The notes under the pieces: generated by a model
Databases searched by the model: none
What the model saw: only the letters and a program-made list of their open reading frames with translations
Told to the model about the DNA's origin: nothing
Origin: Betaproteobacteria bacterium
GTDB lineage: Bacteria > Pseudomonadota > Gammaproteobacteria > Burkholderiales > SG8-39
Assembly (NCBI GenBank): GCA_016210745.1
Contig: JACQTO010000125.1
Location: 1 to 64,000, forward strand
DNA length: 64,000 nt
Reading direction: 5' to 3'
Shown: piece after piece, positions 1-7,860 of the stretch
Layout of the letters: each line of letters starts with the position of its first letter
Numbering within the stretch: position 1 is the first letter of the stretch
Translations under genes and position numbers: made by a program

Positions 1-1792
1 CCATGATGCTCTTGAGTCCGGCACCGCGCGCCACCTTCAGCGCGTCGATCACCTCGGGCCGCGGCGGGTCGATCATGCCGAGCAGCCCGACGAAGATGAG
101 GTCCTTTTCGACGGTCTCGGGGGTTATGCTTTCCGGGACTTCCTTCAACGGGCGATAAGCCACGCCCAGCACCCGCAGCGCGTTGCTCGCCATATCGTGG
201 TTCTGCTCGAGTACCGCCTTGCGCATTTCCTCCGTGAGGCCGACCGCCTTGCCGCTCTCCACCTTGTGGCCGCACAGATCGAGGATGACATCGGGCGCGC
301 CCTTGACGAAGGCAATGATCGGCGGATAGTCGAAACCCGAACCGGAAGCCCGCGCCTGAGAGCCATCGGGGCGGTGGATTGTGGTCATCCGCTTTCTGTC
401 CGAATCGAACGGGATCTCCTGAATTCGGGGCAAAGCCTTTTCCAACTCCTCGCGACGGTAACCGCCCTTCGCAGCGACGACGACCATGGCGCCTTCCGTG
501 GGATCGCCGATGATCTGCCAGGAGCGCCTCCCCGATTCGTCGGTTCTTTCGTCCAGCTTCGCGTCGTTGCAGACGAGCGCACCCTGGAGCAGGAGCGTCG
601 CGTCCGGATCCGCCAGCGGCTTGAACGCGTCCTTACCCAGGAAGAACTCTCCGCTCGGGCTATAGCCTTCTCCGGTGATCCGGAACCGCTTGCCGCCGGC
701 CCACCCCTGGACAACCGTCATCTCGTTCTGCGTCAGGGTGCCGGTCTTATCCGAACACACCACGGTGGCGCAGCCGAGCGTTTCCACGGCGGGGAGTTTG
801 CGGATCAGCGCATGGTGCTTGATCATCCGCTGCATCCCGAGGGCGAGGCAGATGGTCACGATGGCCGGGAGACCTTCTGGAACGGCCGCGATGGCAAGGC
901 TCACCGCGGTCATGAACAGATTGATGATGTCCTTCTTCTCGGTTTGCAAATAATTCATGAAGCCGCCACTCAAGGCTTCAGTGAGGTGCGTATCGCGGAA
1001 CAGTCCGTAGATGAAAACGACGGCGCAAATGGCCAGGCATGCCGTTCCGAGAACTTTCCCCAGGTGCTCGAGCTTCTGCTGCAGCGGCGTGTCCTCGGCC
1101 TCGAAGGACTGGATCATCTCGGCGATAAGACCGATCTGGGTGTTCATCCCGGTGCCGGTCACGATGCCCCTGCCCCGTCCATAGGTGATGAGGGTTCCCA
1201 TGAAAGCGGTGTTCTTGCGGTCGCCCAGGGGTATTTCCTTGTCCAGCACTACCCCGGCGTTCTTCTCGACCGGGACCGATTCGCCTGTCAGCGAGGCTTC
1301 CTCAATCTTCAGATTGACGCTCTCGGCGAGCCGCAGATCCGCCGGAACATAGTTTCCGGCCTCCAACAGGACGATATCGCCCCCGACGATCTCCCGGCCG
1401 GGGATCGTTATCTGGTGGCCGTCGCGTATGACCTGGGCATTGGGGGCAGACATTTTCTTCAGGGCAGCCAGGGCCTGTTCGGCCTTCGATTCCTGAATGA
1501 CACCGACCACGGCATTCAGCACCACGATGAACATGATGGCTATCGAATCCACCCACTCGCCGAGCGCGAGCGAGACCAGCGCCGCGATAATCAGGATGAT
1601 GACGAGGTAATTGTTGAACTGATCCCATAGGAGCGAGAAAAACCCGGGCCGCGGGCGTTCCGTCAATTCATTGGCGCCGAATTTCGCCAAGCGCTCCTGC
1701 GCCTGTTGCTGCGTCAGACCTCGTTCGATGTGGGTCTGAAAGCTGCCGATAAGTTCATCGATCGGCTTACCGTGGGATTCTCTATCTTGCAT
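1..1792 (-). CDS. P-type cation-transporting ATPase (P2A-like), 3' end outside window
   Basis: Absent from the ORF track because its stop lies beyond position 1; I translated it on the minus strand from the ATG at 1790-1792, behind a purine-rich GGAGGGGG stretch. About 597 residues are visible. They include an N-terminal cation-ATPase domain, the actuator motif TGES near residue 168, the M4 motif PEGLPA, the phosphorylation site [10 protein letters not shown] near 347, and the nucleotide-binding KGAP motif. The family pumps Ca2+ or Mn2+ out of the cytoplasm using ATP. The visible part does not fix the ion, because the M5/M6 ligands are missing. A Mn2+-type riboswitch and a LysR remnant lie upstream on the same strand, which favours Mn2+ export. 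Related to, but not identical with, the ATPase at 3561-6449. Confidence 0.92.
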   Translation of the reverse strand, partial: MQDRESHGKPIDELIGSFQTHIERGLTQQQAQERLAKFGANELTERPRPGFFSLLWDQFNNYLVIILIIAALVSLALGEWVDSIAIMFIVVLNAVVGVIQESKAEQALAALKKMSAPNAQVIRDGHQITIPGREIVGGDIVLLEAGNYVPADLRLAESVNLKIEEASLTGESVPVEKNAGVVLDKEIPLGDRKNTAFMGTLITYGRGRGIVTGTGMNTQIGLIAEMIQSFEAEDTPLQQKLEHLGKVLGTACLAICAVVFIYGLFRDTHLTEALSGGFMNYLQTEKKDIINLFMTAVSLAIAAVPEGLPAIVTICLALGMQRMIKHHALIRKLPAVETLGCATVVCSDKTGTLTQNEMTVVQGWAGGKRFRITGEGYSPSGEFFLGKDAFKPLADPDATLLLQGALVCNDAKLDERTDESGRRSWQIIGDPTEGAMVVVAAKGGYRREELEKALPRIQEIPFDSDRKRMTTIHRPDGSQARASGSGFDYPPIIAFVKGAPDVILDLCGHKVESGKAVGLTEEMRKAVLEQNHDMASNALRVLGVAYRPLKEVPESITPETVEKDLIFVGLLGMIDPPRPEVIDALKVARGAGLKSIM

Positions 1793-1962
1793 TGCTGCCC
1801 CCTCCAGATATTTTTGCAATCCGCGCCGTCCGCGGCGCGGCCCATAACACTCTTGTTCGGTACGAATATGCCGTGCTCTAGGAGTGTAGAAAATTCATGG
1901 TTTGCGGCCTATTTCGCTACCGCGGCGCAACCCAGCAATTGTTTTTTAATCATTATCTTAGC

Positions 1963-1977
1963 ATTACAAGTCGTAAT
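1963..1977. promoter_or_regulatory. Putative LysR-type operator, copy 1
   Basis: The sequence ATTACAAGTCGTAAT is a 5-5-5 inverted repeat that also fits the T-N11-A rule for LysR binding sites. It lies about 170 bases upstream of ATPase 1 and directly at the end of the LysR remnant. The same ATTAC-N5-GTAAT frame recurs at 2529 and 6591. Binding is inferred. Confidence 0.5.
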
Positions 1978-2297
1978 CATTTGAATTGATCAGAACGCCC
2001 TGACGGGCATGACCACCGTGCAGTTCGAATCTGCGTTTGCTCACACGCTCGAACAGCAGAGATCCGACGGTTTCGGTCAACTTCTTCTCCTGCACCAATA
2101 CCGTGGCTGCGCCACGGATAGTTCGTCGGCGGCGTGGGCACGGTTCCCGGATTTGTCGATCGATTCAAGGACCTGCACTGAAGCAATATTCCGTGTTTGA
2201 GGTGGCGTCGTATCCTTCTATGCAGGGGTTTCCTGTGCCGGTAAAGCCAGTCAATCCGCATGCCGGAGCCCCGCCCCAAAAGCAATGCGGCCTTCAC
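1978..2297 (-). pseudogene. Decayed 5' fragment of a LysR-family regulator gene
   Basis: Read on the minus strand, this stretch aligns by eye with the first third of the intact LysR gene at 6905. The shared pieces include the leader beginning MKAA, IRR-LKHG, the helix-turn-helix part (AADELSVAQP), LTET and LLFE. The matching pieces fall in different frames, so at least two indels separate them, and the effector-binding domain is absent. It sits right after a Mn2+-type riboswitch, as the intact gene does. ATPase 1 follows on the same strand. It is best read as a once-functional riboswitch-LysR-ATPase unit whose regulator has decayed. Confidence 0.75.
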
Positions 2298-2317
2298 CTC
2301 GCAGAGGTCAAGGCCGC
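2287..2317 (-). other. Second hairpin of the minus-strand riboswitch leader
   Basis: GCGGCCTT and AAGGCCGC form an 8-bp stem, extended by GACCT/AGGTG-type pairing around a short loop. An equivalent, longer hairpin stands at the same place after the riboswitch at 6690, just before the regulator coding region. Its retention in both copies suggests a role in the expression platform. Confidence 0.5.
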
Positions 2318-2350
2318 AAAAAAAGACCTCGCCCGTCTAGGCAAAGGTCT
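2318..2350 (-). terminator. Intrinsic terminator in riboswitch leader A
   Basis: On the minus strand, AGACCTTTGCC pairs imperfectly with GGGCGAGGTCT and is followed by seven T residues. The 5' arm is part of the conserved GCGAGACC segment of the riboswitch. Ligand binding could therefore decide whether this terminator forms, as proposed for the enterobacterial mntP leader. Confidence 0.65.
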
Positions 2351-2462
2351 CGCTTACAACGCTTAGGTTGTCGCCAGGACCGGGGACTATTGTCCCGAGA
2401 TGACGGCCCTCGCAGGGCGGCCACGCAGATGCCGCCCAAGCTACTCCCCTTTGGAGGGGGCG
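2318..2462 (-). promoter_or_regulatory. yybP-ykoY (Mn2+) riboswitch, copy A
   Basis: On the minus strand the leader shows, in order, AAGGGGAGTAGC, then CCGTCATCTCGGG, then AAGCGAGACCTTTGCC. This order and wording match the conserved core of the yybP-ykoY family, which binds Mn2+ and controls Mn2+ exporters. The same three blocks occur in copies B and C. It ends in an intrinsic terminator with T7. Downstream on the same strand lie the LysR remnant and ATPase 1. Confidence 0.75.
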
Positions 2463-2528
2463 CCCCAAATACTCAAGGCGCCGCGGGTATTAAAACACGT
2501 AATGTCAATCCTATTCAATACGCAGGCG

Positions 2529-2543
2529 ATTACGAACAGTAAT
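2529..2543. promoter_or_regulatory. Putative LysR-type operator, copy 2
   Basis: ATTACGAACAGTAAT has the same ATTAC-N5-GTAAT form as the sites at 1963 and 6591. It lies between the divergent riboswitch leaders A and B, so one site could serve both transcription units. Confidence 0.5.
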
Positions 2544-2605
2544 GGATAGGAATACGAAATCTCCACGTGTTCCAATTAGTTGCTGATACGCATTGCAAAC
2601 ATTCA

Positions 2606-2635
2606 TTTAACTTCCGCTTCGCGCAAGTGCATAGT
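2606..2635 (+). promoter_or_regulatory. Candidate sigma70 promoter for the riboswitch B transcript
   Basis: TTTAAC and CATAGT are separated by 18 bases. The sequence after the -10 (GTGAGTG..CTCTTGGCGA) resembles that after the much better promoter of copy C, which helped place it. The match to consensus is modest. Confidence 0.35.
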
Positions 2636-2689
2636 GAGTGCGTCTCTTGGCGAGACAGTGGTTGCGGCGGCCGTGTAGTCCGGCACCGG

Positions 2690-2858
2690 CCACAGGGGCT
2701 TCGCTGAGGGGAGTAGCTTCGACAGCCGGCAGGGCTGTCCGCAGTGTGGCCGTCAATCCGGGAACCCATCCCCGGCCCCACTGGCGCGTGCGGCAATCGA
2801 GCGCCGCACTTTGCAAGCGAGACCTCGCCCGACTCAGCGGGTCTCGTATCCGTTTTTG
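2690..2858 (+). promoter_or_regulatory. yybP-ykoY (Mn2+) riboswitch, copy B, with terminator
   Basis: GGGGAGTAGC starts at 2708, followed by GGCCGTCAATCCGGG and GCAAGCGAGACC, the conserved blocks of the family. GCGAGACC (2817) pairs with GGTCTCG (2840), and five T residues follow at 2853-2857, giving an intrinsic terminator that shares the aptamer strand. The leader precedes the UspA-like gene and ATPase 2 on the plus strand. Mn2+ binding would be expected to allow read-through into the transporter. Confidence 0.78.
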
Positions 2859-2946
2859 TCCCGAAGCCTCTGCGGTCCCCGGTTCGGTCGCGCCCACTGG
2901 AAAAACCGGGCCTGCGCCGGGCCTGCTCAACTTCGAGAGGTGAACC

Positions 2947-3432
2947 ATGACCCGCATCCTCATTCCTGTTCTCGACTCGGTGAATTCAGGCCCGGCCGTA
3001 AGACACGTTATCGATGAATTCCTGCACGGTGAGCTGATGGAGGTGCAGCTGCTGCACTTGCCCGCCTCACCCACCTACCGGGTCGCTCATTGGTTATTGG
3101 GCAAGAACGGCGGCGCGGCCGACAAAGCGCTGCAATCCGCACGGGATTTGCTGGAGAGGGTTCACGTGCCGTGCGCGGTGCATTCCGGCTCCGGGAACAA
3201 GGCCCTGGCTATCAACGCCGCGGCGCAGCGGCTGAAGACCGATCGCATCGTCCTCGGCACGGCGCGCCATTGGTCGGCTACCCGTATGACCGAAGACTCG
3301 GTGATCCAAGAGGTTCTCGATACTGCGCCGGTGCCCGTGACCTTGGTGGCGGGCAAGGCGGTGTCTCGGGTCGAGCAATACGGGGTCGCCGCGGGACTCG
3401 GCGCCACACTGTGGCTGATCCTCGTCGAATGA
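2947..3432 (+). CDS. Universal stress protein (UspA) family protein
   Basis: 161 residues. The N-terminal strand RILIPVLDSV and the later segment ending in APVPVTLV are typical of the Usp alpha/beta fold. The usual nucleotide-binding G-X2-G-X9-G signature is only loosely represented (LGTARHWSATRM). An extra hydrophobic tail, GVAAGLGATLWLIL, may be membrane-associated. The start ATG follows GAGAGGTG. It lies between riboswitch B and ATPase 2, about 130 bases from the latter, so the two are probably co-transcribed in response to Mn2+. Its molecular role is not known. Confidence 0.8.
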   Translation: MTRILIPVLDSVNSGPAVRHVIDEFLHGELMEVQLLHLPASPTYRVAHWLLGKNGGAADKALQSARDLLERVHVPCAVHSGSGNKALAINAAAQRLKTDRIVLGTARHWSATRMTEDSVIQEVLDTAPVPVTLVAGKAVSRVEQYGVAAGLGATLWLILVE

Positions 3433-3560
3433 AGGGGGCGCTTCCCCGATGAGAAGGCAGGGCGGCAACGGTCCGGACCCGCCTTTGCCCCTCATGTTTC
3501 CCGGGTTTTGAGTGCGTTTCAGTCACCCTGAAACGAGTTCCACGCGACTAATACAGGGAA

Positions 3561-6449
3561 TTGGTGCCTCGAATGGACAAAGTGCTTTCAGCCAACCGCA
3601 ATAGGAAGACCATCAATGGCGCGGCGAGCTCGCCGGACGCGGATGCGCCGATAACCGAGACCGCGCCGGCAACGAAAACGCGGGCCTCTTCGATCGCGAC
3701 ATCCGGGGACAATGCGAAAGCGACGGCGAGGATACCGTGGCAATGTTTGAGTGCCGATGAAGCGCTGGCGCGGCTGGATGTGTCGCGCGAGCGAGGTCTC
3801 TCTGCGACGGCGGTTTCAGAACGCCTCGAGCGCTTTGGGCATAACGAGATCCGCGAGCAGAAACGCCGCAGCCCATGGCGCATGCTGGCGGAACAATTCA
3901 CCGAATTCATGATCATCGTGCTGATGGTCGCGGCGGCGATCTCGGCCCTGATCGGTGAACCCGAAGATAGTTTCGTGATCATGGCGATCGTTCTGCTCAA
4001 CGGCGTCATCGGTTTCATTCAGGAGTACCGCGCGGAGCGCGCGATTGCGGCGCTGAAGCGGCTGGCCGCGGCGAGCGCCCGGGCGCTGCGCGAGGGCAAG
4101 GTGGTCGAGATACCCGCGGCCCAGCTTGTGCCCGGGGATATCGTGTTGCTCGAAGCAGGCAACGTGGTTCCAGCCGACCTGCGCCTGATCGAATCGGCTG
4201 CGCTCAAAGTGGAGGAAGCCGCCTTGACCGGGGAGTCGGTGCCGGTCGAAAAGGATCTGCGGCCACTGCCGGACCAAGACCAGCAGGTCGGCGACCGGAA
4301 GAACATGGCGTTCAAGGGAACCACGATCGCCTACGGGCGTGGCCGCGGCGTCGTTATCGCCACCGGCATGCAGACCGAGCTGGGCACCATCGCCAGCCTG
4401 CTCGCCGACAAATCCGAGGTCAGGACGCCGTTGCAGAAGCGCTTGACGGCGTTCGGCAAGCGCATCGCTCTCGTGTGCCTCGTGGTTTGCGCGGTTGTGT
4501 TCGCGCTGGGCGTCATGCGTGGCGAGCCGTTGGCGCTCATGTTCCTCACCGCCGTGAGTCTCGCCGTCGCCGCAATACCCGAAGCGCTGCCGGCGGTCGT
4601 GACGACTTCCCTCGCGCTGGGCGCCTACAAGATGGTGAAAAGAAACGCGCTTATCCGTCGTCTGCCGGCAGTGGAGACCTTGGGTTCGGTCAGCTACATA
4701 TGTTCGGACAAGACCGGGACTTTGACGCAGAACAAGATGCGCGTCGAACAGGTCTGGGCCGATGGGCAGCTGCTGTCGGCCAAGCAACCCTTGGCAAAGC
4801 AAAGCGAGGGCCAACAACTGCTGTACGCCGCCTTGGCCCTGAACAATGACGCCGTCATTGGCGAGGGCGGAAACGACACGGGAGATCCCACCGAGATTGC
4901 GTTGCTGCGCGAGGCGCGTGCGGCGGGACTTGAAAAAAGCGCGCTCGAGGCCGCCTCGCCGCGGGTCGCCGAACTGCCTTTCGACTCCGAACGCAAATGC
5001 ATGACGACTGTGCACCGGGCTGAGCACGACTTTGTCGCGTTCACCAAAGGTGCACCGGAAAAGCTCGTAGAGCGCTGCAAGGCCTCGTTCGTCGCGGGCG
5101 TGCGGACGCCGATCGACAAGGATGCCGTGCTGCGCTGCGCCGAGCGCATGGCGGAAAGCGGTCTGCGCGTGATGGCGATCGCGTATCGGCCTTGGGTGGA
5201 AATCCCCGAACCCCTGACGCCGGAAGCGGCGGAGTGCGGGCTCATATTTCTCGGCTTGGTGGGAATGATGGATCCGCCGCGCCCGGAGGCCCAGGAGGCG
5301 GTGGCCATGTGCAAATCGGCGGGAATCACCCCCGTGATGGTCACGGGCGATCACCCGGTGACGGCGCGCGCCATCGCCCAGCGCCTCGGCATCATCGGCG
5401 AGGGCGGCCGCGTGATTACCGGCAAGGAACTGGCGGACCTTTCTCCGGAGGAATTTCGCAGACAGGTGAAGGACATTTCGGTCTACGCCCGTGTCGATCC
5501 TTCGCAGAAGATCAACATTGTGGAGGCGCTCCAGGCGCGCGGGGAGTATGTCGCCATGACCGGCGACGGGGTGAACGACGCACCGGCCATCAAACGCGCC
5601 GAGATCGGCGTCGCGATGGGCAAGATCGGCACCGATGTCGCGCGCGAAGCATCGCACATGGTGCTGCTGGACGACAATTTCGCCACCATCGTCGGCGCCG
5701 TGCGCGAGGGAAGGCGCATCTACGACAATATCCGCAAGTTTATCCGCTTCGTCATGGGCGGGAACTCCGGGGAGATCTGGACCATCGCGGCCGCGCCCAT
5801 GCTTGGCTTGCCGCTTCCACTGCTGCCGATCCAGATTCTCTGGGTCAATCTGATCACCGATGGCCTTCCGGGGCTGGCGCTCGCAGCGGAGCGCGAAGAG
5901 CGCAACGTCATGCGCCGCGCGCCTAGGCCCGCGACCGAGAGCGTATTCGCGCACGGTCTGTGGCAGCACACCTTGTGGGTGGGACTGCTCATTGGGGCGA
6001 TTTGCATCGCGCTTCAGTCCTGGGCCATGAACCGCGGTTCGGAAAACTGGCAGACCGTCGTATTCACCGCCCTGGCCATGTGCCAGATGTACCACGTGCT
6101 CGCGATCCGTTCCGAGCGTGACTCGACCTTTACGATCGGGTTTTTCTCCAATCTGCCTTTATGCGGGGCAGTCGCACTGACGCTCTTGCTTCAGTTCGCG
6201 GTTATCTACATTCCCGCGCTCAACCCGATTTTCAAGACCCAGCCGCTGACCGGCGTGGAGCTTGCGGCAAGCACGCTGCTGCCTGCGTTGGTGTTCGTCG
6301 GCGTGGAAATCGAGAAATGGATGATAAGGAGGGGATTACTCTACGCTTCCAATCCGGTGATCGCGAAACAACGGCAGGAGTCACTGTCAGGCTCCCCTGC
6401 AAAGAATCGCCCTGATCGTGGGTACGCAATTCATGCCGAAGATACTTGA
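3561..6449 (+). CDS. P-type cation-transporting ATPase (Ca2+/Mn2+ P2A-like)
   Basis: 962 residues from the GTG preceded by AGGGA; an ATG four codons later is the alternative. After an unusual polar N-terminal extension of about 60 residues come the N-domain, M1-M2, TGES (near 223), M4 with PEALPA, DKTGT (near 382), KGAP, TGDH, the hinge GDGVNDAP (near 667), M5 with NSGEIW and M6 with NLITDG. The M4 glutamate and M6 Asn/Asp are the ion ligands of SERCA/SPCA-like pumps, so divalent-cation export is well supported. Ca2+ versus Mn2+ cannot be told from motifs alone. The upstream Mn2+ riboswitch favours Mn2+. It forms a unit with the UspA-like gene. Confidence 0.95.
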   Translation: MVPRMDKVLSANRNRKTINGAASSPDADAPITETAPATKTRASSIATSGDNAKATARIPWQCLSADEALARLDVSRERGLSATAVSERLERFGHNEIREQKRRSPWRMLAEQFTEFMIIVLMVAAAISALIGEPEDSFVIMAIVLLNGVIGFIQEYRAERAIAALKRLAAASARALREGKVVEIPAAQLVPGDIVLLEAGNVVPADLRLIESAALKVEEAALTGESVPVEKDLRPLPDQDQQVGDRKNMAFKGTTIAYGRGRGVVIATGMQTELGTIASLLADKSEVRTPLQKRLTAFGKRIALVCLVVCAVVFALGVMRGEPLALMFLTAVSLAVAAIPEALPAVVTTSLALGAYKMVKRNALIRRLPAVETLGSVSYICSDKTGTLTQNKMRVEQVWADGQLLSAKQPLAKQSEGQQLLYAALALNNDAVIGEGGNDTGDPTEIALLREARAAGLEKSALEAASPRVAELPFDSERKCMTTVHRAEHDFVAFTKGAPEKLVERCKASFVAGVRTPIDKDAVLRCAERMAESGLRVMAIAYRPWVEIPEPLTPEAAECGLIFLGLVGMMDPPRPEAQEAVAMCKSAGITPVMVTGDHPVTARAIAQRLGIIGEGGRVITGKELADLSPEEFRRQVKDISVYARVDPSQKINIVEALQARGEYVAMTGDGVNDAPAIKRAEIGVAMGKIGTDVAREASHMVLLDDNFATIVGAVREGRRIYDNIRKFIRFVMGGNSGEIWTIAAAPMLGLPLPLLPIQILWVNLITDGLPGLALAAEREERNVMRRAPRPATESVFAHGLWQHTLWVGLLIGAICIALQSWAMNRGSENWQTVVFTALAMCQMYHVLAIRSERDSTFTIGFFSNLPLCGAVALTLLLQFAVIYIPALNPIFKTQPLTGVELAASTLLPALVFVGVEIEKWMIRRGLLYASNPVIAKQRQESLSGSPAKNRPDRGYAIHAEDT

Positions 6450-6590
6450 TCACCTCGTGCCGCAGAATCGGCGCGGCATGCCTGATCGGCCGCGCTCTCC
6501 GCCGCGCATCGAGCGAGATGAGCGGCATCCCGGCGCCGCAGTGATGCGGATCAACCGACGGTGGTAAATGCGGATTGGTTAATCGCTTTC

Positions 6591-6605
6591 ATTACGATTC
6601 GTAAT
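6591..6605. promoter_or_regulatory. Putative LysR-type operator, copy 3
   Basis: ATTACGATTCGTAAT is a perfect 7-1-7 inverted repeat in the same ATTAC-N5-GTAAT frame as copies 1 and 2. It ends 22 bases before the -35 box of the promoter that drives the riboswitch-LysR transcript, a usual place for LysR autoregulation. Confidence 0.55.
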
Positions 6606-6627
6606 GAACTGCAATAAGCGTAACTGC

Positions 6628-6656
6628 TTGATGGGCAATGTCTTCTCTGCTATAAA
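6628..6656 (+). promoter_or_regulatory. Sigma70 promoter of the riboswitch C-LysR transcript
   Basis: TTGATG and TATAAA are separated by exactly 17 bases, close to the sigma70 consensus. Transcription would start near 6663, just ahead of the riboswitch. Confidence 0.65.
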
Positions 6657-6689
6657 GAAACTGAGTGTCTTGGCGAAAGCCGGACATCC

Positions 6690-6858
6690 CTCTGAAGGGG
6701 AGTAGCTTCGGCAGCCGGTGGCTGCTGTGACGCGGTCGTCAATACGGGCTTCGGCCCCGGTCGCGCCAGCGTCGTTGATACGTGCAAGCGAGACCTTTGC
6801 CCATTGGGTGAAGGTCTGTCCCGGACAGCGGCCTTCATCTTGAGGTGAAGGCCGCTGT
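6690..6858 (+). promoter_or_regulatory. yybP-ykoY (Mn2+) riboswitch, copy C, with 13-bp hairpin
   Basis: GGGGAGTAGC (6697), CGGTCGTCAATACGGG and GCAAGCGAGACCTTTGCC (6785) are the conserved core blocks. AGACCTT pairs with AAGGTCT, but no T-run follows. Instead a perfect 13-bp hairpin (ACAGCGGCCTTCA, 6825-6858) stands between the aptamer and the gene, followed only by GCGTTTA. Control may therefore act on termination at a weak site or on translation. The gene behind it is a transcription regulator, not a transporter, which is unusual for this family. Confidence 0.72.
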
Positions 6859-6904
6859 GCGTTTACGGCATGGCGGTATGGCAATTGATTCGAGGAGGAT
6901 CGCC

Positions 6905-7858
6905 ATGCTGCAACCGGGAATACGACGCTACCTCAAGCACGGAACGCTTCCGCAACTTCGCGTTTTCGAGGCAAGCGCGAGGCTGGGAAGTCTTACCCGC
7001 GCCGCCGAAGAACTTCACATCGCCCAGCCTACCGTCTCAGTGCAGATCAAGAAACTCACCGAAACTATTGGCCTGCCGTTGTTCGAACAGGTCGGCAAGC
7101 GCCTCTACTTGACCGAGGCGGGCCAGCGCCTTTTCGCCGGCTGCCAGGAGGTATTTCGCAGCTTGTCGACGCTCGAGGAATCACTGAACGGCATGCGCGC
7201 CATGGAGAACGGGCGACTGCGGCTGGCGGCCAGTTCCACGGGCAAGTACTTTGCTCCGCGCATGCTCGGTGCCTTTATCCAGCGCTATCCGCAAGTCGAT
7301 GTCTCGCTGGAGATCCACAACTGGAAGACGCTGATCGACCGGCTCGCGAACAACCAGGATGACCTGTATCTTTTCGCCGCCCCGCTCGGGAGGGACGACG
7401 TCGTAACCCAGGCGCTTCTGCCGAATCCGCTGGTCGTCTTTGCGCGCGACGATCATCGGCTTGCCGGCGAGCGTCAGATTGCCTTCGAGCGCATCGCCGC
7501 GGAGCCGCTCCTCATGCGCGAACCCGGGTCCGGCACTCGGCTGCTCGCCATGAAACAGTTCGAACTGCGCGGACTCACCCCGAAGATCAGACTGGAGCTG
7601 AGCACCGACGAGGCGATCAAGGAAGCCATCCGTGCCGGTCTGGGTGTGTCGATCATGTCACGGTTCACGCTCGGATCGGAGCCCGAACCTTCGCGACTGA
7701 TTTGCCTGGATGTCGAGGGCTTCCCACTCGAGAACCACTGGCACTTCGCCTACCCGGCAGGCAAGCAGCTCACGGCAACGGCGCGGGCGTTCCTGGATTT
7801 TGCGCGTCTCGAGGCCAAGGGACTGGCCATGGAAGGTCTCGAGCACTGCGAGCTCTAG
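6905..7858 (+). CDS. LysR-family transcriptional regulator (CbbR-like)
   Basis: 317 residues from the ATG at 6905, chosen because GGAGG sits six bases upstream. The ORF track starts 20 codons earlier at a GTG buried in a hairpin. Residues 12-75 form the winged helix (LRVFEASARLGSLTRAAEEL..AQPTVS), followed by a LysR substrate-binding domain. The best resemblance is to CbbR/CysB-like members. It probably regulates itself and the nearby ATPases through the ATTAC-N5-GTAAT sites. It sits under a Mn2+ riboswitch. It converges with the aminotransferase gene, with two bases between the stops. Confidence 0.9.
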   Translation: MLQPGIRRYLKHGTLPQLRVFEASARLGSLTRAAEELHIAQPTVSVQIKKLTETIGLPLFEQVGKRLYLTEAGQRLFAGCQEVFRSLSTLEESLNGMRAMENGRLRLAASSTGKYFAPRMLGAFIQRYPQVDVSLEIHNWKTLIDRLANNQDDLYLFAAPLGRDDVVTQALLPNPLVVFARDDHRLAGERQIAFERIAAEPLLMREPGSGTRLLAMKQFELRGLTPKIRLELSTDEAIKEAIRAGLGVSIMSRFTLGSEPEPSRLICLDVEGFPLENHWHFAYPAGKQLTATARAFLDFARLEAKGLAMEGLEHCEL

Positions 7859-7860
7859 AG

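Noticed and set aside
197-1630. 477-aa plus-strand ORF
   Set aside because: Antisense to P-type ATPase 1, whose DKTGT and TGES motifs show that the minus strand codes.
3816-6095. 759-aa minus-strand ORF, His/Arg/Gly-rich
   Set aside because: Shadow of P-type ATPase 2; high GC keeps the opposite frame open.
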